Source of the DNA: an uncultured Pseudomonadota bacterium
GTDB taxonomy: Bacteria > Pseudomonadota > Gammaproteobacteria > Burkholderiales > Methylophilaceae
Length of the DNA stretch: 7,339 bases
Direction: 5' to 3'
Assembly (NCBI GenBank): GCA_903860085.1
Contig: CAIOPD010000114.1
Span: forward strand, 1-7,339
Translations under genes and position numbers: made by a program
The notes under the pieces: model-generated
Told to the model about the DNA's origin: nothing
What the model saw: the letters and a program-made list of their open reading frames with translations, nothing else
The model's database searches: none
In this document: positions 1-6,304 of the stretch, piece by piece
Position numbering within the stretch: position 1 is the first letter of the stretch
Layout: every line of letters starts with the position of its first letter

Positions 1-1531
1 ACCATCAAACTGCAATGCACTATTTGATTTATTGCAAAAAACTGGGGCACTGTCTACGGATGATATCTGGGCACGCTTTAGGCTAGCATTACTGGACGGC
101 AAGCCAAGTCTTGCTAGGGCAATTGCGACCCGTTTAAACAACATCGATACCAATGAACTAAAGTGGCTGGAGATTGCTAACCAGACACCTCAAGTTATAT
201 TAGAAGTCCAAGTTATTGGTAAGCAAAGCAATAATAAAAAAGATGTAGATAAAGCGATGCTTAAAACGAGGTTTGGTAATGAGCTTTATCTATTTGCGCT
301 TGATCGACTTGCGCGCACTAAATTAGAAGATGCGATTAGTCTCTACAGCAGCATACAAGGCGCACTGCCAGAGCATGAGCGTGCTGATGGTTGGGGGCGT
401 ATCGCCTACCATGCGGCGCGGGCACATCATCCTCAGGCACTAGAATTTTATGCCTTGGCAGTTGGGGCTAAGTTGGAAAAAGAACAGCTCGCCTGGCAAG
501 TGCGTGCTGCCCTTCGCGCTGAAGACTGGCCTAGAGTTTTAACAGCAATTGCTGCTATGCCTGCTAAGCAAATGGATGAAAGTAGCTGGCGTTATTGGAG
601 GGCACGCGCCTTAAGGGCGACAGCACCTAAAAATAGTAGCCAGCAAGTAGAGGCGAATGTCCTGTTTAGCCGCTTATCAACAGAGCGACATTATTATGGT
701 TGGTTAGCAGCTGATGAGTTAGATTCGTCTTTAAGTAACGCAGAGCAGAGTTATGTGAATAGTGAGCTTGAAGTCACAGCCGTTGCTAACCATCCAGCAA
801 TTAAGCGCGCGATAGAGTTTCAACGTTTGGACATGCGCTGGGAGGCTAAATCAGAATGGGTATGGGCCACACGTAATTTCGATGATCAGCAGTTATTAGC
901 TGCTGCTGAATTTGCTTCACGCCAGAAGTGGTATGACATTGCCATTAGCACTGCCGACAACACGCGTCAGTTGCATGATTATAAGTTGCGCTACCCAACC
1001 CCATATCGCGATTTAATACATACTTCTGCTAATAATGCGCAAGTAGACGAGGCTTGGGTATATGGTTTAACGCGACAAGAAAGCCGTTTTATGCACTATG
1101 CAAAATCCAACGTTGGAGCTTCTGGTCTGATGCAGTTAATGCCTGCCACAGCTAAATGGGCGGCGCATCGTATGGGCATGCGTGGCTATCATGCTGATAT
1201 GATTCATAATTTAGGTACCAATATAGACATTGGTACCTACTATATGCGGCACACATTAGATTTAATGGATGGTCAAGCGGTGATGGCAACGGCAGCCTAC
1301 AATGCAGGACCTAGCCGAGCAAAACAATGGATGGCTAAACAGCCGCTAGAAGCCGCTATTTATATTGAAACTATCCCTTTTTTCGAAACTAGAAACTATG
1401 TGCAGAAAGTGATGGCCAACGCCAATTTCTATGCGCCGCGTTTAGGTACTAAAGTACAAACACTGAAATCACGTTTGGGAATCATTCCTGCCAGAGCGAA
1501 AGCTGAAGTCATTACAGCGGAAATTGAATAA
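1..1531 (+). CDS. slt: Soluble lytic murein transglycosylase, 5' end cut by window edge
   Basis: Periplasmic enzyme that cleaves the MurNAc-GlcNAc bond of peptidoglycan, leaving 1,6-anhydroMurNAc ends. The frame is open to the window edge. The ten codons before the TTG at 32 read PSNCNALFDL and continue into QKTGALSTDDIWARFRLAL, a typical Slt segment, so the TTG is not the start and the gene begins upstream. About 509 residues are visible against roughly 640 for Slt70; the signal peptide and first part of the helical U-domain are missing. The visible part has an alpha-superhelical region to about base 1000, then the lysozyme-like catalytic domain. Family marks are QESRF with the catalytic Glu codon at 1079-1081, GLMQLMP at 1124-1144 and AYNAGP at 1295-1312. 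About 150 residues follow the catalytic Glu, close to Slt70. It ends 19 bases before the next gene on the same strand. Family assignment is firm. Confidence 0.95.
   Translation, partial: PSNCNALFDLLQKTGALSTDDIWARFRLALLDGKPSLARAIATRLNNIDTNELKWLEIANQTPQVILEVQVIGKQSNNKKDVDKAMLKTRFGNELYLFALDRLARTKLEDAISLYSSIQGALPEHERADGWGRIAYHAARAHHPQALEFYALAVGAKLEKEQLAWQVRAALRAEDWPRVLTAIAAMPAKQMDESSWRYWRARALRATAPKNSSQQVEANVLFSRLSTERHYYGWLAADELDSSLSNAEQSYVNSELEVTAVANHPAIKRAIEFQRLDMRWEAKSEWVWATRNFDDQQLLAAAEFASRQKWYDIAISTADNTRQLHDYKLRYPTPYRDLIHTSANNAQVDEAWVYGLTRQESRFMHYAKSNVGASGLMQLMPATAKWAAHRMGMRGYHADMIHNLGTNIDIGTYYMRHTLDLMDGQAVMATAAYNAGPSRAKQWMAKQPLEAAIYIETIPFFETRNYVQKVMANANFYAPRLGTKVQTLKSRLGIIPARAKAEVITAEIE
1212..1239. 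repeat. Perfect 11-bp inverted repeat inside slt
   Basis: TAGGTACCAAT at 1212-1222 and its exact reverse complement ATTGGTACCTA at 1229-1239 flank a six-base loop. Each arm contains a GGTACC palindrome. The repeat lies in the catalytic-domain coding region and encodes the LGTNIDIGTY segment, so part of it reflects the two GT-containing codon runs. A stem-loop could form in the mRNA. No T-run follows, so it is not a standard terminator. Confidence 0.7.
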
Positions 1532-1550
1532 TTTAAATACAGGGCGTTAC

Positions 1551-2513
1551 ATGCAATTAAAAGAAATATGTGTCATAGGCGGCTCAGGCTTTGTTGGCAG
1601 CGCAATCGTGACAAAATTAGATGCTGCAGGTTATCAAGTTAAAGTGCTCACGCGCAGACGTGAAGCGGCCAAGCATCTATTGCTGCTTCCTCATGTTGAA
1701 GTGTTGGAATGCAATATACTCGACAATCAAGCGCTACGTAAGGGCATTAGCGGCTCAGATGCTGTCATTAATTTGATCGGCATTTTGCACCAAACTCGGC
1801 GTAGTAGTTTTGATTTGATGCACCACCAGTTTCCTGCTCGCCTAGCTAAAACCTGCATAGATTTAGGCATCACTCGCCTCTTACATATGAGCAGTTTGCG
1901 CGCAGGCAAGCATGCGCCTAGTCAGTATTTGCGGTCTAAAGGTGCGGGTGAAGCAGCATTGTTGGCTTTGGTAGAAAAATCGCATATATCAAAATTAAAT
2001 CTAACCATCTTTAAGCCATCAGTCATTTTTGGGCGTGGTGATCGATTTATTAATCTCTTCGCCACCCTCATTAAAGTAATGCCTGTGCTATTGCTGGCAA
2101 AGCCACAGGCTAAATTTCAACCTATCTGGGTAGAAGATGTCGCAACGTGCTTTGTGCTTAGCCTGCAAAATCAAACTAGTTATGGCCAAATATACGAATT
2201 GGCTGGACCTAAGGTGTATACCTTTCGCGAGTTAGTTAAAGCGGTGATGACGGCTTTAGGCATACATCGTCGGATTATAGGATTGAATGATTCTTTATCT
2301 TATTTCCAAGCTGCCCTGATGGAACTCATGCCAGTTAAACTCATGTCACGCGACAATGTGCGCTCAATGGCTGTGGATAGTATTAGTAGCGCACCATTTC
2401 CGGTAGTGTTTGGACTTGTACCAACTGCACTAGAGGCAGTAATTCCTGAATATTTGGTCAATGCAAATACGCGCGGTGCTTACGATCGTTTTCGCAGTTT
2501 AGCCGCTAGATAA
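1551..2513 (+). CDS. NDUFA9-like NAD(P)-binding atypical short-chain dehydrogenase
   Basis: A 320-residue Rossmann-fold protein of the group usually annotated as 'complex I NDUFA9 subunit family' or NAD-dependent epimerase/dehydratase. The N-terminus has the dinucleotide-binding loop GGSGFVG at residues 10-16, followed by a basic LTRRR at 33-37 where NADP-preferring members bind the 2'-phosphate. SDR catalytic-type residues Tyr126 and Lys130 (YLRSK) are present, and FKPSVIFGRGD at 154-164 is typical of the family. I chose ATG 1551 over an in-frame TTG at 1524. The TTG lies inside the slt coding end, while the ATG has AGGG at 1541-1544 as a modest Shine-Dalgarno and starts directly on the Rossmann beta strand. 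In bacteria the substrate is generally unknown, and the mitochondrial NDUFA9 relation does not prove a role in respiration. It sits between slt and cca and probably shares their transcript. Confidence 0.88.
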   Translation: MQLKEICVIGGSGFVGSAIVTKLDAAGYQVKVLTRRREAAKHLLLLPHVEVLECNILDNQALRKGISGSDAVINLIGILHQTRRSSFDLMHHQFPARLAKTCIDLGITRLLHMSSLRAGKHAPSQYLRSKGAGEAALLALVEKSHISKLNLTIFKPSVIFGRGDRFINLFATLIKVMPVLLLAKPQAKFQPIWVEDVATCFVLSLQNQTSYGQIYELAGPKVYTFRELVKAVMTALGIHRRIIGLNDSLSYFQAALMELMPVKLMSRDNVRSMAVDSISSAPFPVVFGLVPTALEAVIPEYLVNANTRGAYDRFRSLAAR

Positions 2514-2523
2514 AACCTAATTC

Positions 2524-3738
2524 ATGCAAACTTATTTAGTTGGCGGTGCAGTACGCGATGAGTTGCTAGGTTTCTCCGTGCAGGATAAAGACTATGTTGT
2601 AGTTGGCGCTACCCCAGAGGAAATGGAGGCTGCCGGCTTCCGCCCAGTAGGTAAAGACTTTCCAGTATTTTTGCATCCCAATACCCATGATGAGTATGCT
2701 TTAGCTCGGACTGAGCGGAAAACTGCCAAGGGTTACAAAGGATTTAGTGTGCATGCCTCTCCTGAGGTGACCTTGGAGCAGGATTTAGCCCGCAGGGATT
2801 TAACGATTAATGCTATTGCTAAGTCTAGTGATGGTCAGTTGATTGATCCTTATCATGGATTGCGCGATATCCAATCTAAAACCCTGCGACATGTGAGTGA
2901 GGCCTTTGCAGAAGATCCAGTACGTATACTTCGTGCAGCCCGCTTTTCGGCACGTTTATCTGAGTTTAGCGTAGCCCCAGAAACCATTGCATTAATGCAG
3001 CAAATGGTTGTAGCTGGTGAGGTGGATGCATTGGTCGCTGAGCGCGTTTGGCAAGAGCTGGCAAAAGGCCTTATGGAGAGTCGGCCATCGCGTATGTTTG
3101 ACGTGTTGCGTGCTTGTGGTGCATTACAAAAGATAATGCCAGAGTTAGATCGGTTATGGGGTGTGCCACAACCGGAACAACATCATCCAGAGATCGATTG
3201 TGGTTTGCATGTGATGTTGGTCGTTGATTACGCTGCTAGCCAACAGTATTCTCTAGCAGTGCGTTTTGCCGCACTGTTGCACGATGTTGGTAAAGGGCTG
3301 ACATCAGCAGAGATTTTGCCACGACATATTGGCCATGAGCAACGTGGCGTTGATCTGGTCAAAACGCTTTGTTTAAGATTAAAAGTACCTAATGATTGTC
3401 GCGAGCTCGCGTTGATAGTGACAAAATTTCATGGCAAGCTTTATCAAGCACCATTGATGAAAGCACCAGCGCTCCTGAATTTCTTAATTGAACTTGATGC
3501 CATACGCCAACCGGCTAGATTTAAAGATTTCCTGCTGGCTTGTGAAGCGGATGCTAGAGGACGGACTGGAAAGGAGGAATGCGAAACACCCGCGGCCGAC
3601 TTAATGAAGAAAGCTTTAGCCGCCTCACTGAGCGTGAATGCTGGCGAGGTAGCTAACGGGTATAGTGAACCTGAGAAAATCAAGCTGGCAGTGTATGCGG
3701 CCAGACTAGAGGCAGTTAATTCAGCATTATTCGCTTAG
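2524..3738 (+). CDS. cca: Multifunctional CCA protein (tRNA nucleotidyltransferase with HD domain)
   Basis: Cytoplasmic enzyme that adds or repairs the 3' CCA of tRNA from CTP and ATP. The HD domain of this subclass has phosphatase, 2'-nucleotidase and 2',3'-cyclic phosphodiesterase activity. Length is 404 residues, close to 412 in E. coli. Class II nucleotidyltransferase marks are GGAVRD at residues 7-12, the metal-binding pair Asp21 and Asp23 in QDKDY, RRD at 90-92 for nucleotide selection, and EDPVRILRAARF at 130-141. The HD domain follows with His228 (CGLH), His253-Asp254 (LLHDVGKG), PRHIGHE at 266-272 and FHG at 302-304. All key residues look intact. The gene starts ten bases after the previous stop with little visible Shine-Dalgarno, so translation may be coupled to the gene upstream. 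It converges on a minus-strand gene nine bases beyond its stop. Confidence 0.97.
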   Translation: MQTYLVGGAVRDELLGFSVQDKDYVVVGATPEEMEAAGFRPVGKDFPVFLHPNTHDEYALARTERKTAKGYKGFSVHASPEVTLEQDLARRDLTINAIAKSSDGQLIDPYHGLRDIQSKTLRHVSEAFAEDPVRILRAARFSARLSEFSVAPETIALMQQMVVAGEVDALVAERVWQELAKGLMESRPSRMFDVLRACGALQKIMPELDRLWGVPQPEQHHPEIDCGLHVMLVVDYAASQQYSLAVRFAALLHDVGKGLTSAEILPRHIGHEQRGVDLVKTLCLRLKVPNDCRELALIVTKFHGKLYQAPLMKAPALLNFLIELDAIRQPARFKDFLLACEADARGRTGKEECETPAADLMKKALAASLSVNAGEVANGYSEPEKIKLAVYAARLEAVNSALFA

Positions 3739-3747
3739 GTTGGTAGC

Positions 3748-3987
3748 TTATTGAATGCCAAGTTTATATTGAATAAAGTATTTGGCAATATAACCTACCA
3801 TACCAAAAGACAGACCTAGGTAAAGTGCAAAAGTACCAAATTTCCCAGCTTTAGATTCCCATGCTAGGTGACCAATAATAAAAAGCATCAATAGCATTAG
3901 TCCTGCTATGCCATAAGTAGTGCCAAACTCGGCAATCTGCGCCTCTGTAAAACCTAATATTGTATTTTCCAAAAAACTCTTCTCCAT
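3748..3987 (-). CDS. Small inner-membrane protein, DUF2788-type
   Basis: A 79-residue protein with two predicted membrane helices, at about residues 25-42 and 51-70. They are joined by a short loop with the conserved-looking ESKAGKFGTF at 44-53. That loop, the preceding FTEAQIAEFG and the overall length match my memory of the DUF2788 family of proteobacteria, whose function is unknown. Only one Met is plausible at the start (3985-3987). The bases before it show no good Shine-Dalgarno, which is a weak point, but the membrane pattern and the family-like motif support a real gene. It follows slmA on the same strand after 122 bases, and its stop lies nine bases from the convergent cca stop. No function can be inferred from its neighbours. 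Confidence 0.82.
   Translation of the reverse strand: MEKSFLENTILGFTEAQIAEFGTTYGIAGLMLLMLFIIGHLAWESKAGKFGTFALYLGLSFGMVGYIAKYFIQYKLGIQ
3756..3787. other. Nested hairpin at the convergent cca / DUF2788 junction
   Basis: TGCCAA at 3756-3761 pairs with TTGGCA at 3782-3787. Inside it TTTAT at 3763-3767 pairs with ATAAA at 3773-3777 around a five-base loop, leaving a one-by-four internal loop. The element begins 18 bases after the cca stop and lies in the last codons of the DUF2788 gene. Neither strand has a T-run after the stem, so it is at most a non-canonical terminator or an mRNA 3'-end stabiliser. Confidence 0.4.
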
Positions 3988-4006
3988 TACTATTTTGTGA
4001 GGTGTT

Positions 4007-4021
4007 GTGGGCAGTACCCAC
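4007..4021. repeat. Short palindrome between DUF2788 gene and slmA
   Basis: GTGGG at 4007-4011 and CCCAC at 4017-4021 form an inverted repeat with a five-base centre. On the minus strand it reads GTGGGTACTGCCCAC. Its first 12 bases match the E. coli SlmA-site consensus GTGAGTACTCAC at 9 of 12 positions. It also resembles the short TGGGCA..GCCCA palindromes scattered in many proteobacterial genomes. It lies about 20 bases before the DUF2788 start codon. As a terminator for slmA it would be poor, since no T-run follows. Confidence 0.4.
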
Positions 4022-4071
4022 CATAAATTCAGTTAGTTAAGACCACGATTTGCATTCAGGGTTCGAACTAT

Positions 4072-4093
4072 TTCCCCCCAAGCACTTGGTCAA
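4072..4093 (-). promoter_or_regulatory. Weak candidate promoter for the DUF2788 gene
   Basis: On the minus strand TTGACC (plus 4088-4093) matches five of six -35 bases. AATAGT (plus 4067-4072) matches four of six -10 bases at a spacing of only 15. The spacer contains a run of six G. Transcription would begin about 70 bases before the DUF2788 start codon. This is the best promoter-like pair I found in the 122-base gap, but it is weak and read-through from slmA is equally possible. Confidence 0.2.
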
Positions 4094-4109
4094 TATGAAT
4101 GCCAGCTAC

Positions 4110-4676
4110 TTAATGCGCATTGAGCAGCATATTGATTTGTTGTTGGATAAACTCCGACGGTTTACGTTTAAAGCCACTTTTTGCGAATTGCTGCCAGCGG
4201 CCCGCCACGAAACATACCATTAAGTTAGCTTGTGCCTCTGCATCGCTTTGCGATTCGGATTGTGCTTGTGCAATGCGTAGGCTTTGCTTTAAGGTCACTT
4301 CTATACGATCGTAAAGTTGGTTCATGCGTATTTGCAATTTTTCATCTTCGTTAACCAGCGCATCACCAATTAGCACGCGTGTCATGCCAGGATTTTTTTC
4401 AGCAAACACTAATAGCATTGTAATGATGCGTTGTACTTGGCGCAGACCGTCAGTTTCTTCGCTGCTAATTTTATTAATTAAGCCAAAAATAGTTTCTTCA
4501 ATAAATACAATCAGACCTTCAAACATTTGCGCTTTATTAGCAAAATGCCGATACAGTGCAGCCTCACTAACATCAAGTCTAGCAGCAAGTAAGGCTGTAG
4601 TGATTTTCTCACGCTTAGGCGCTTCTAGCATTTTAGCGAGGGTTTCTAATATCTGTTGCTTACGTTCTCCGGCCAT
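4110..4676 (-). CDS. slmA: Nucleoid occlusion factor SlmA (TetR family)
   Basis: DNA-binding protein that, bound to specific chromosomal sites, prevents FtsZ ring assembly over the nucleoid. Length is 188 residues against 198 in E. coli. The TetR helix-turn-helix is at residues 25-45 (ITTALLAARLDVSEAALYRHF split around the turn), and the recognition segment VSEAALYRHF is identical to my recollection of E. coli SlmA. The regulatory domain keeps MFEGLI.FIE at 51-60, NPGMTR at 95-100 and MNQLYDRIE at 118-126, all in SlmA register. The N-terminal basic tail is shorter than in E. coli. Positions equivalent to E. coli R73 and G97, reported in FtsZ binding, are Leu66 and Val90 here. The start is well supported by GGAGG six bases upstream. 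The gene begins 29 bases after the HAD gene stop and probably has its own promoter (see 4705-4732). Confidence 0.93.
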   Translation of the reverse strand: MAGERKQQILETLAKMLEAPKREKITTALLAARLDVSEAALYRHFANKAQMFEGLIVFIEETIFGLINKISSEETDGLRQVQRIITMLLVFAEKNPGMTRVLIGDALVNEDEKLQIRMNQLYDRIEVTLKQSLRIAQAQSESQSDAEAQANLMVCFVAGRWQQFAKSGFKRKPSEFIQQQINMLLNAH

Positions 4677-4680
4677 ACTT

Positions 4681-4689
4681 CCCCTCCCT
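4681..4689 (-). promoter_or_regulatory. Strong ribosome binding site of slmA
   Basis: The minus strand reads AGGGAGGGGAAGT directly before the ATG. GGAGG (plus 4683-4687) stands six bases from the start codon. This is the strongest Shine-Dalgarno in the window and fixes the slmA start. Confidence 0.85.
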
Positions 4690-4704
4690 TAGATTGATGC
4701 AGCC

Positions 4705-4732
4705 ATTATAGCTTAAGGTGAGTAAGTGCTAA
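4705..4732 (-). promoter_or_regulatory. Predicted sigma-70 promoter of slmA
   Basis: The minus strand has TTAGCA (plus 4727-4732; four of six -35 matches), a 16-base spacer and a perfect TATAAT (plus 4705-4710). The -10 overlaps the stop codon of the upstream HAD gene. A start about seven bases downstream would give a leader of about 20 bases that still carries the strong Shine-Dalgarno. The spacer contains TACTCAC, identical to seven contiguous bases of the E. coli SlmA-site consensus, which hints at autoregulation. The promoter call rests on sequence match only. Confidence 0.55.
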
Positions 4733-5350
4733 CACTTTGTGTAATCGGTAATCAACATAATTTGGTTTTTTTAGTTCTTTGGATACCCATATGGTTTTCA
4801 TACCAAGACGTTTAGCTGTCATCAGCGCGGGCAAATTGTCTTCCAATAGGATGCAGTTGTGGGCTGGCATCTTAATGGCTTTGAGTAGCATTTGAAAACC
4901 TCGCACAGAGGGTTTGGCATGAAAGCGTGCAGATTCAACACTAAATACGAGTTCAAAACAATCGCTAATACCTAGTATATCAAGCACGCGTAAAGCATAG
5001 TTACGTGGAGCGTTGGTAAAGATGACTTTGCGCCCAGTTAGGTTTCTTAACATATGGCGAAGCCCACTAGCTTGGACGACCATTTCGGGTAGTTGTGGAA
5101 AGCTGTGGGTTTGTTCTAAAAAATGATAAGGGCAGAAGTAGCTAGGATGGCCACTATGATGGCGTATTAAGCCTTTAAGTGTTGCACCATAAATGCGCCA
5201 GTAGTGCTTGCGTAAACGATGGGCTTCGCATTCGGCTAAATCTAGGGACGCCATCATATATTCAGTCATGATTTGATTCATCACTGGGAAAATATGGGCT
5301 GAAGCGTTGTGAAGCGTATCGTCTAAATCAAATATCCAAACTTTAGACAT
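4706..5350 (-). CDS. HAD-family pyrimidine 5'-nucleotidase
   Basis: A 214-residue soluble phosphatase of HAD subfamily I, of the type annotated as pyrimidine 5'-nucleotidase (related to yeast Sdt1), expected to dephosphorylate UMP/CMP-like nucleotides. The four HAD motifs are present: FDLDDTL at residues 7-13 with nucleophile Asp8 and acid/base Asp10, FTNAP at 111-115, Lys146 in AKPS, and LEDN at 169-172. The helical cap lies at about residues 18-95, and DDTLHNASAHIFP is typical of this nucleotidase group. Motif IV ends in Asn where many relatives have Ser (EDS). The gene starts 16 bases after the argB stop with only a weak GAAG upstream, so it is probably translated from the argB transcript. 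The exact substrate is inferred from the family; a general sugar-phosphate HAD activity remains possible. Confidence 0.88.
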   Translation of the reverse strand: MSKVWIFDLDDTLHNASAHIFPVMNQIMTEYMMASLDLAECEAHRLRKHYWRIYGATLKGLIRHHSGHPSYFCPYHFLEQTHSFPQLPEMVVQASGLRHMLRNLTGRKVIFTNAPRNYALRVLDILGISDCFELVFSVESARFHAKPSVRGFQMLLKAIKMPAHNCILLEDNLPALMTAKRLGMKTIWVSKELKKPNYVDYRLHKVLALTHLKL

Positions 5351-5366
5351 GTGTTTGTGCTTCAGG

Positions 5367-6251
5367 CTATTTAGCTTTAATCAACGTGCCAATACCTTCG
5401 TCGGTTAAAATTTCTAGCAGTAGTGCATGCTCAACCCGTCCGTCAATAATATGCACTGTCTTTACGCCACTTCGAGCAGCATCCAAGGCTGAACTGATTT
5501 TAGGTAACATGCCACCAGAAAGCGTACCGTCAGCGACTAGGTCATCAATCTGTTTTGGCGTTAACCCTGTCAGCAATTGCCCATCTTTATCTAATACGCC
5601 AGGTGTGTTGGTAAGTAATATTAATTTCTCGGCGCCTAAAATCTCTGCGAGTTTACCGGCCACTAAATCGGCATTTATATTGTAGGTTTCACCATCTTCA
5701 CCCACGCCTATTGGCGCTACTACTGGAATAAAATCACCGCTATCCAAAAAATTAATAATGCTAGGATCTATAGATGTTATTTGCCCTACTTGACCAATAT
5801 CAATCATTTTGCTCGGATTGTCTTTATCCTCAATCAGTAGCTTGTGCGCATGTATGAAATTACCATCCTGACCAGTCAGACCGACAGCTTTTCCGCCGTT
5901 CCGATTAATTAGGTTCACAATCTCTTTGTTCACCTGTCCGCCTAGGACCATCTCCACCACATCCATAGTTTCAGCATCAGTGACACGCATGCCTTGAATA
6001 AACTCACCCTTTTTACCTAGCTTATCAAGCATTTCATTGATTTGTGGACCACCTCCGTGCACTACAACGGGGTTCATGCCGACCAGTTTGAGTAGCACTA
6101 CATCTTGAGCAAAACATTGCTTAAGATGGTCATCGGTCATAGCATTGCCACCGTATTTAATTACGATGGTTTTATCAAAAAAGCGTTTGATATAAGGCAG
6201 AGCCTCTGCAAGGGTATGCGCTTTTTGCGTTGCGGTGGTTATGTTCAGCAT
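5367..6251 (-). CDS. argB: N-acetylglutamate kinase
   Basis: Second step of arginine synthesis: ATP-dependent phosphorylation of N-acetyl-L-glutamate. Length is 294 residues, usual for the longer, arginine-inhibited hexameric type, and the N-terminal helix before the core (ATQKAHTLAEALPYIKRF, residues 7-24) resembles that of Pseudomonas ArgB. Amino-acid kinase marks are Lys32 in IKYGGNAM, GGGPQIN at 66-72, Arg89 in GMRVTD, NINAD at 191-195 with the substrate Asn191 and Asp195, and Lys251 in SGGMLPK. The C-terminal DGRVEHALLLE at 270-280 and GIGT at 286-289 belong to the arginine-binding region of sensitive enzymes, so feedback inhibition by arginine is expected. GAAGAG (plus 4-base-overlapping a small hairpin, at 6258-6263) is the Shine-Dalgarno, six bases from the ATG. 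argA ends 59 bases upstream on the same strand. Confidence 0.97.
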   Translation of the reverse strand: MLNITTATQKAHTLAEALPYIKRFFDKTIVIKYGGNAMTDDHLKQCFAQDVVLLKLVGMNPVVVHGGGPQINEMLDKLGKKGEFIQGMRVTDAETMDVVEMVLGGQVNKEIVNLINRNGGKAVGLTGQDGNFIHAHKLLIEDKDNPSKMIDIGQVGQITSIDPSIINFLDSGDFIPVVAPIGVGEDGETYNINADLVAGKLAEILGAEKLILLTNTPGVLDKDGQLLTGLTPKQIDDLVADGTLSGGMLPKISSALDAARSGVKTVHIIDGRVEHALLLEILTDEGIGTLIKAK

Positions 6252-6259
6252 CAGGGTCT

Positions 6260-6274
6260 CTTCAATTGATGAAG
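6260..6274 (-). promoter_or_regulatory. Small hairpin overlapping the argB Shine-Dalgarno
   Basis: On the minus strand CTTCA (plus 6270-6274) can pair with TGAAG (plus 6260-6264) around a five-base loop. The 3' arm covers four of the six bases of the argB Shine-Dalgarno GAAGAG. The stem is short, so any effect on translation would be slight. Farther upstream in the same 59-base gap, TACAAT (plus 6296-6301) matches five of six -10 bases but has no convincing -35. Confidence 0.25.
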
Positions 6275-6304
6275 TGGATCTAGGTTAGTTTTGCCATTGT
6301 ATCT

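Noticed and set aside
32..34. TTG at 32 as the start of slt
   Set aside because: The frame is open upstream to the window edge and the extra codons encode Slt-like sequence, so the gene is truncated by the window.
1524..1550. TTG at 1524 as the start of the NDUFA9-like gene
   Set aside because: It would add nine residues with no family match and overlap slt; ATG 1551 has a modest Shine-Dalgarno and begins on the Rossmann strand.
3571..3581. AAGGAGGAATG inside cca as a hidden gene start
   Set aside because: The spacing from Shine-Dalgarno to ATG is about one base and the out-of-frame reading stops after about 25 codons; the bases are explained by cca coding for GKEECE.
3444..3683. Minus-strand reading frame opposite cca
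   Set aside because: It is antisense to the C-terminal part of Cca with no recognisable domain or start signal.
4057..4074. GGGTTCGAAC resembling a tRNA T-loop
   Set aside because: The flanking five-base arms do not pair, and no acceptor, anticodon or D arm can be found around it on either strand.
4078..4089. CCAAGCACTTGG imperfect palindrome downstream of slmA
   Set aside because: As a hairpin its loop is too small or its stem only four bases, and it is followed by a G-run rather than T; it is too short to claim as an operator.
4324..4692. 122-codon plus-strand reading frame opposite slmA
   Set aside because: It is antisense to a clearly recognised SlmA, has Ser/Cys-rich shadow composition, and lacks family resemblance.
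4724..4737. AAGTG-CTAA-CACTT hairpin at the end of the HAD gene
   Set aside because: A five-base stem without a T-run is expected by chance; it overlaps the more convincing slmA promoter.
5386..5685. Plus-strand reading frame opposite argB
   Set aside because: It is the antisense shadow of conserved argB coding sequence.
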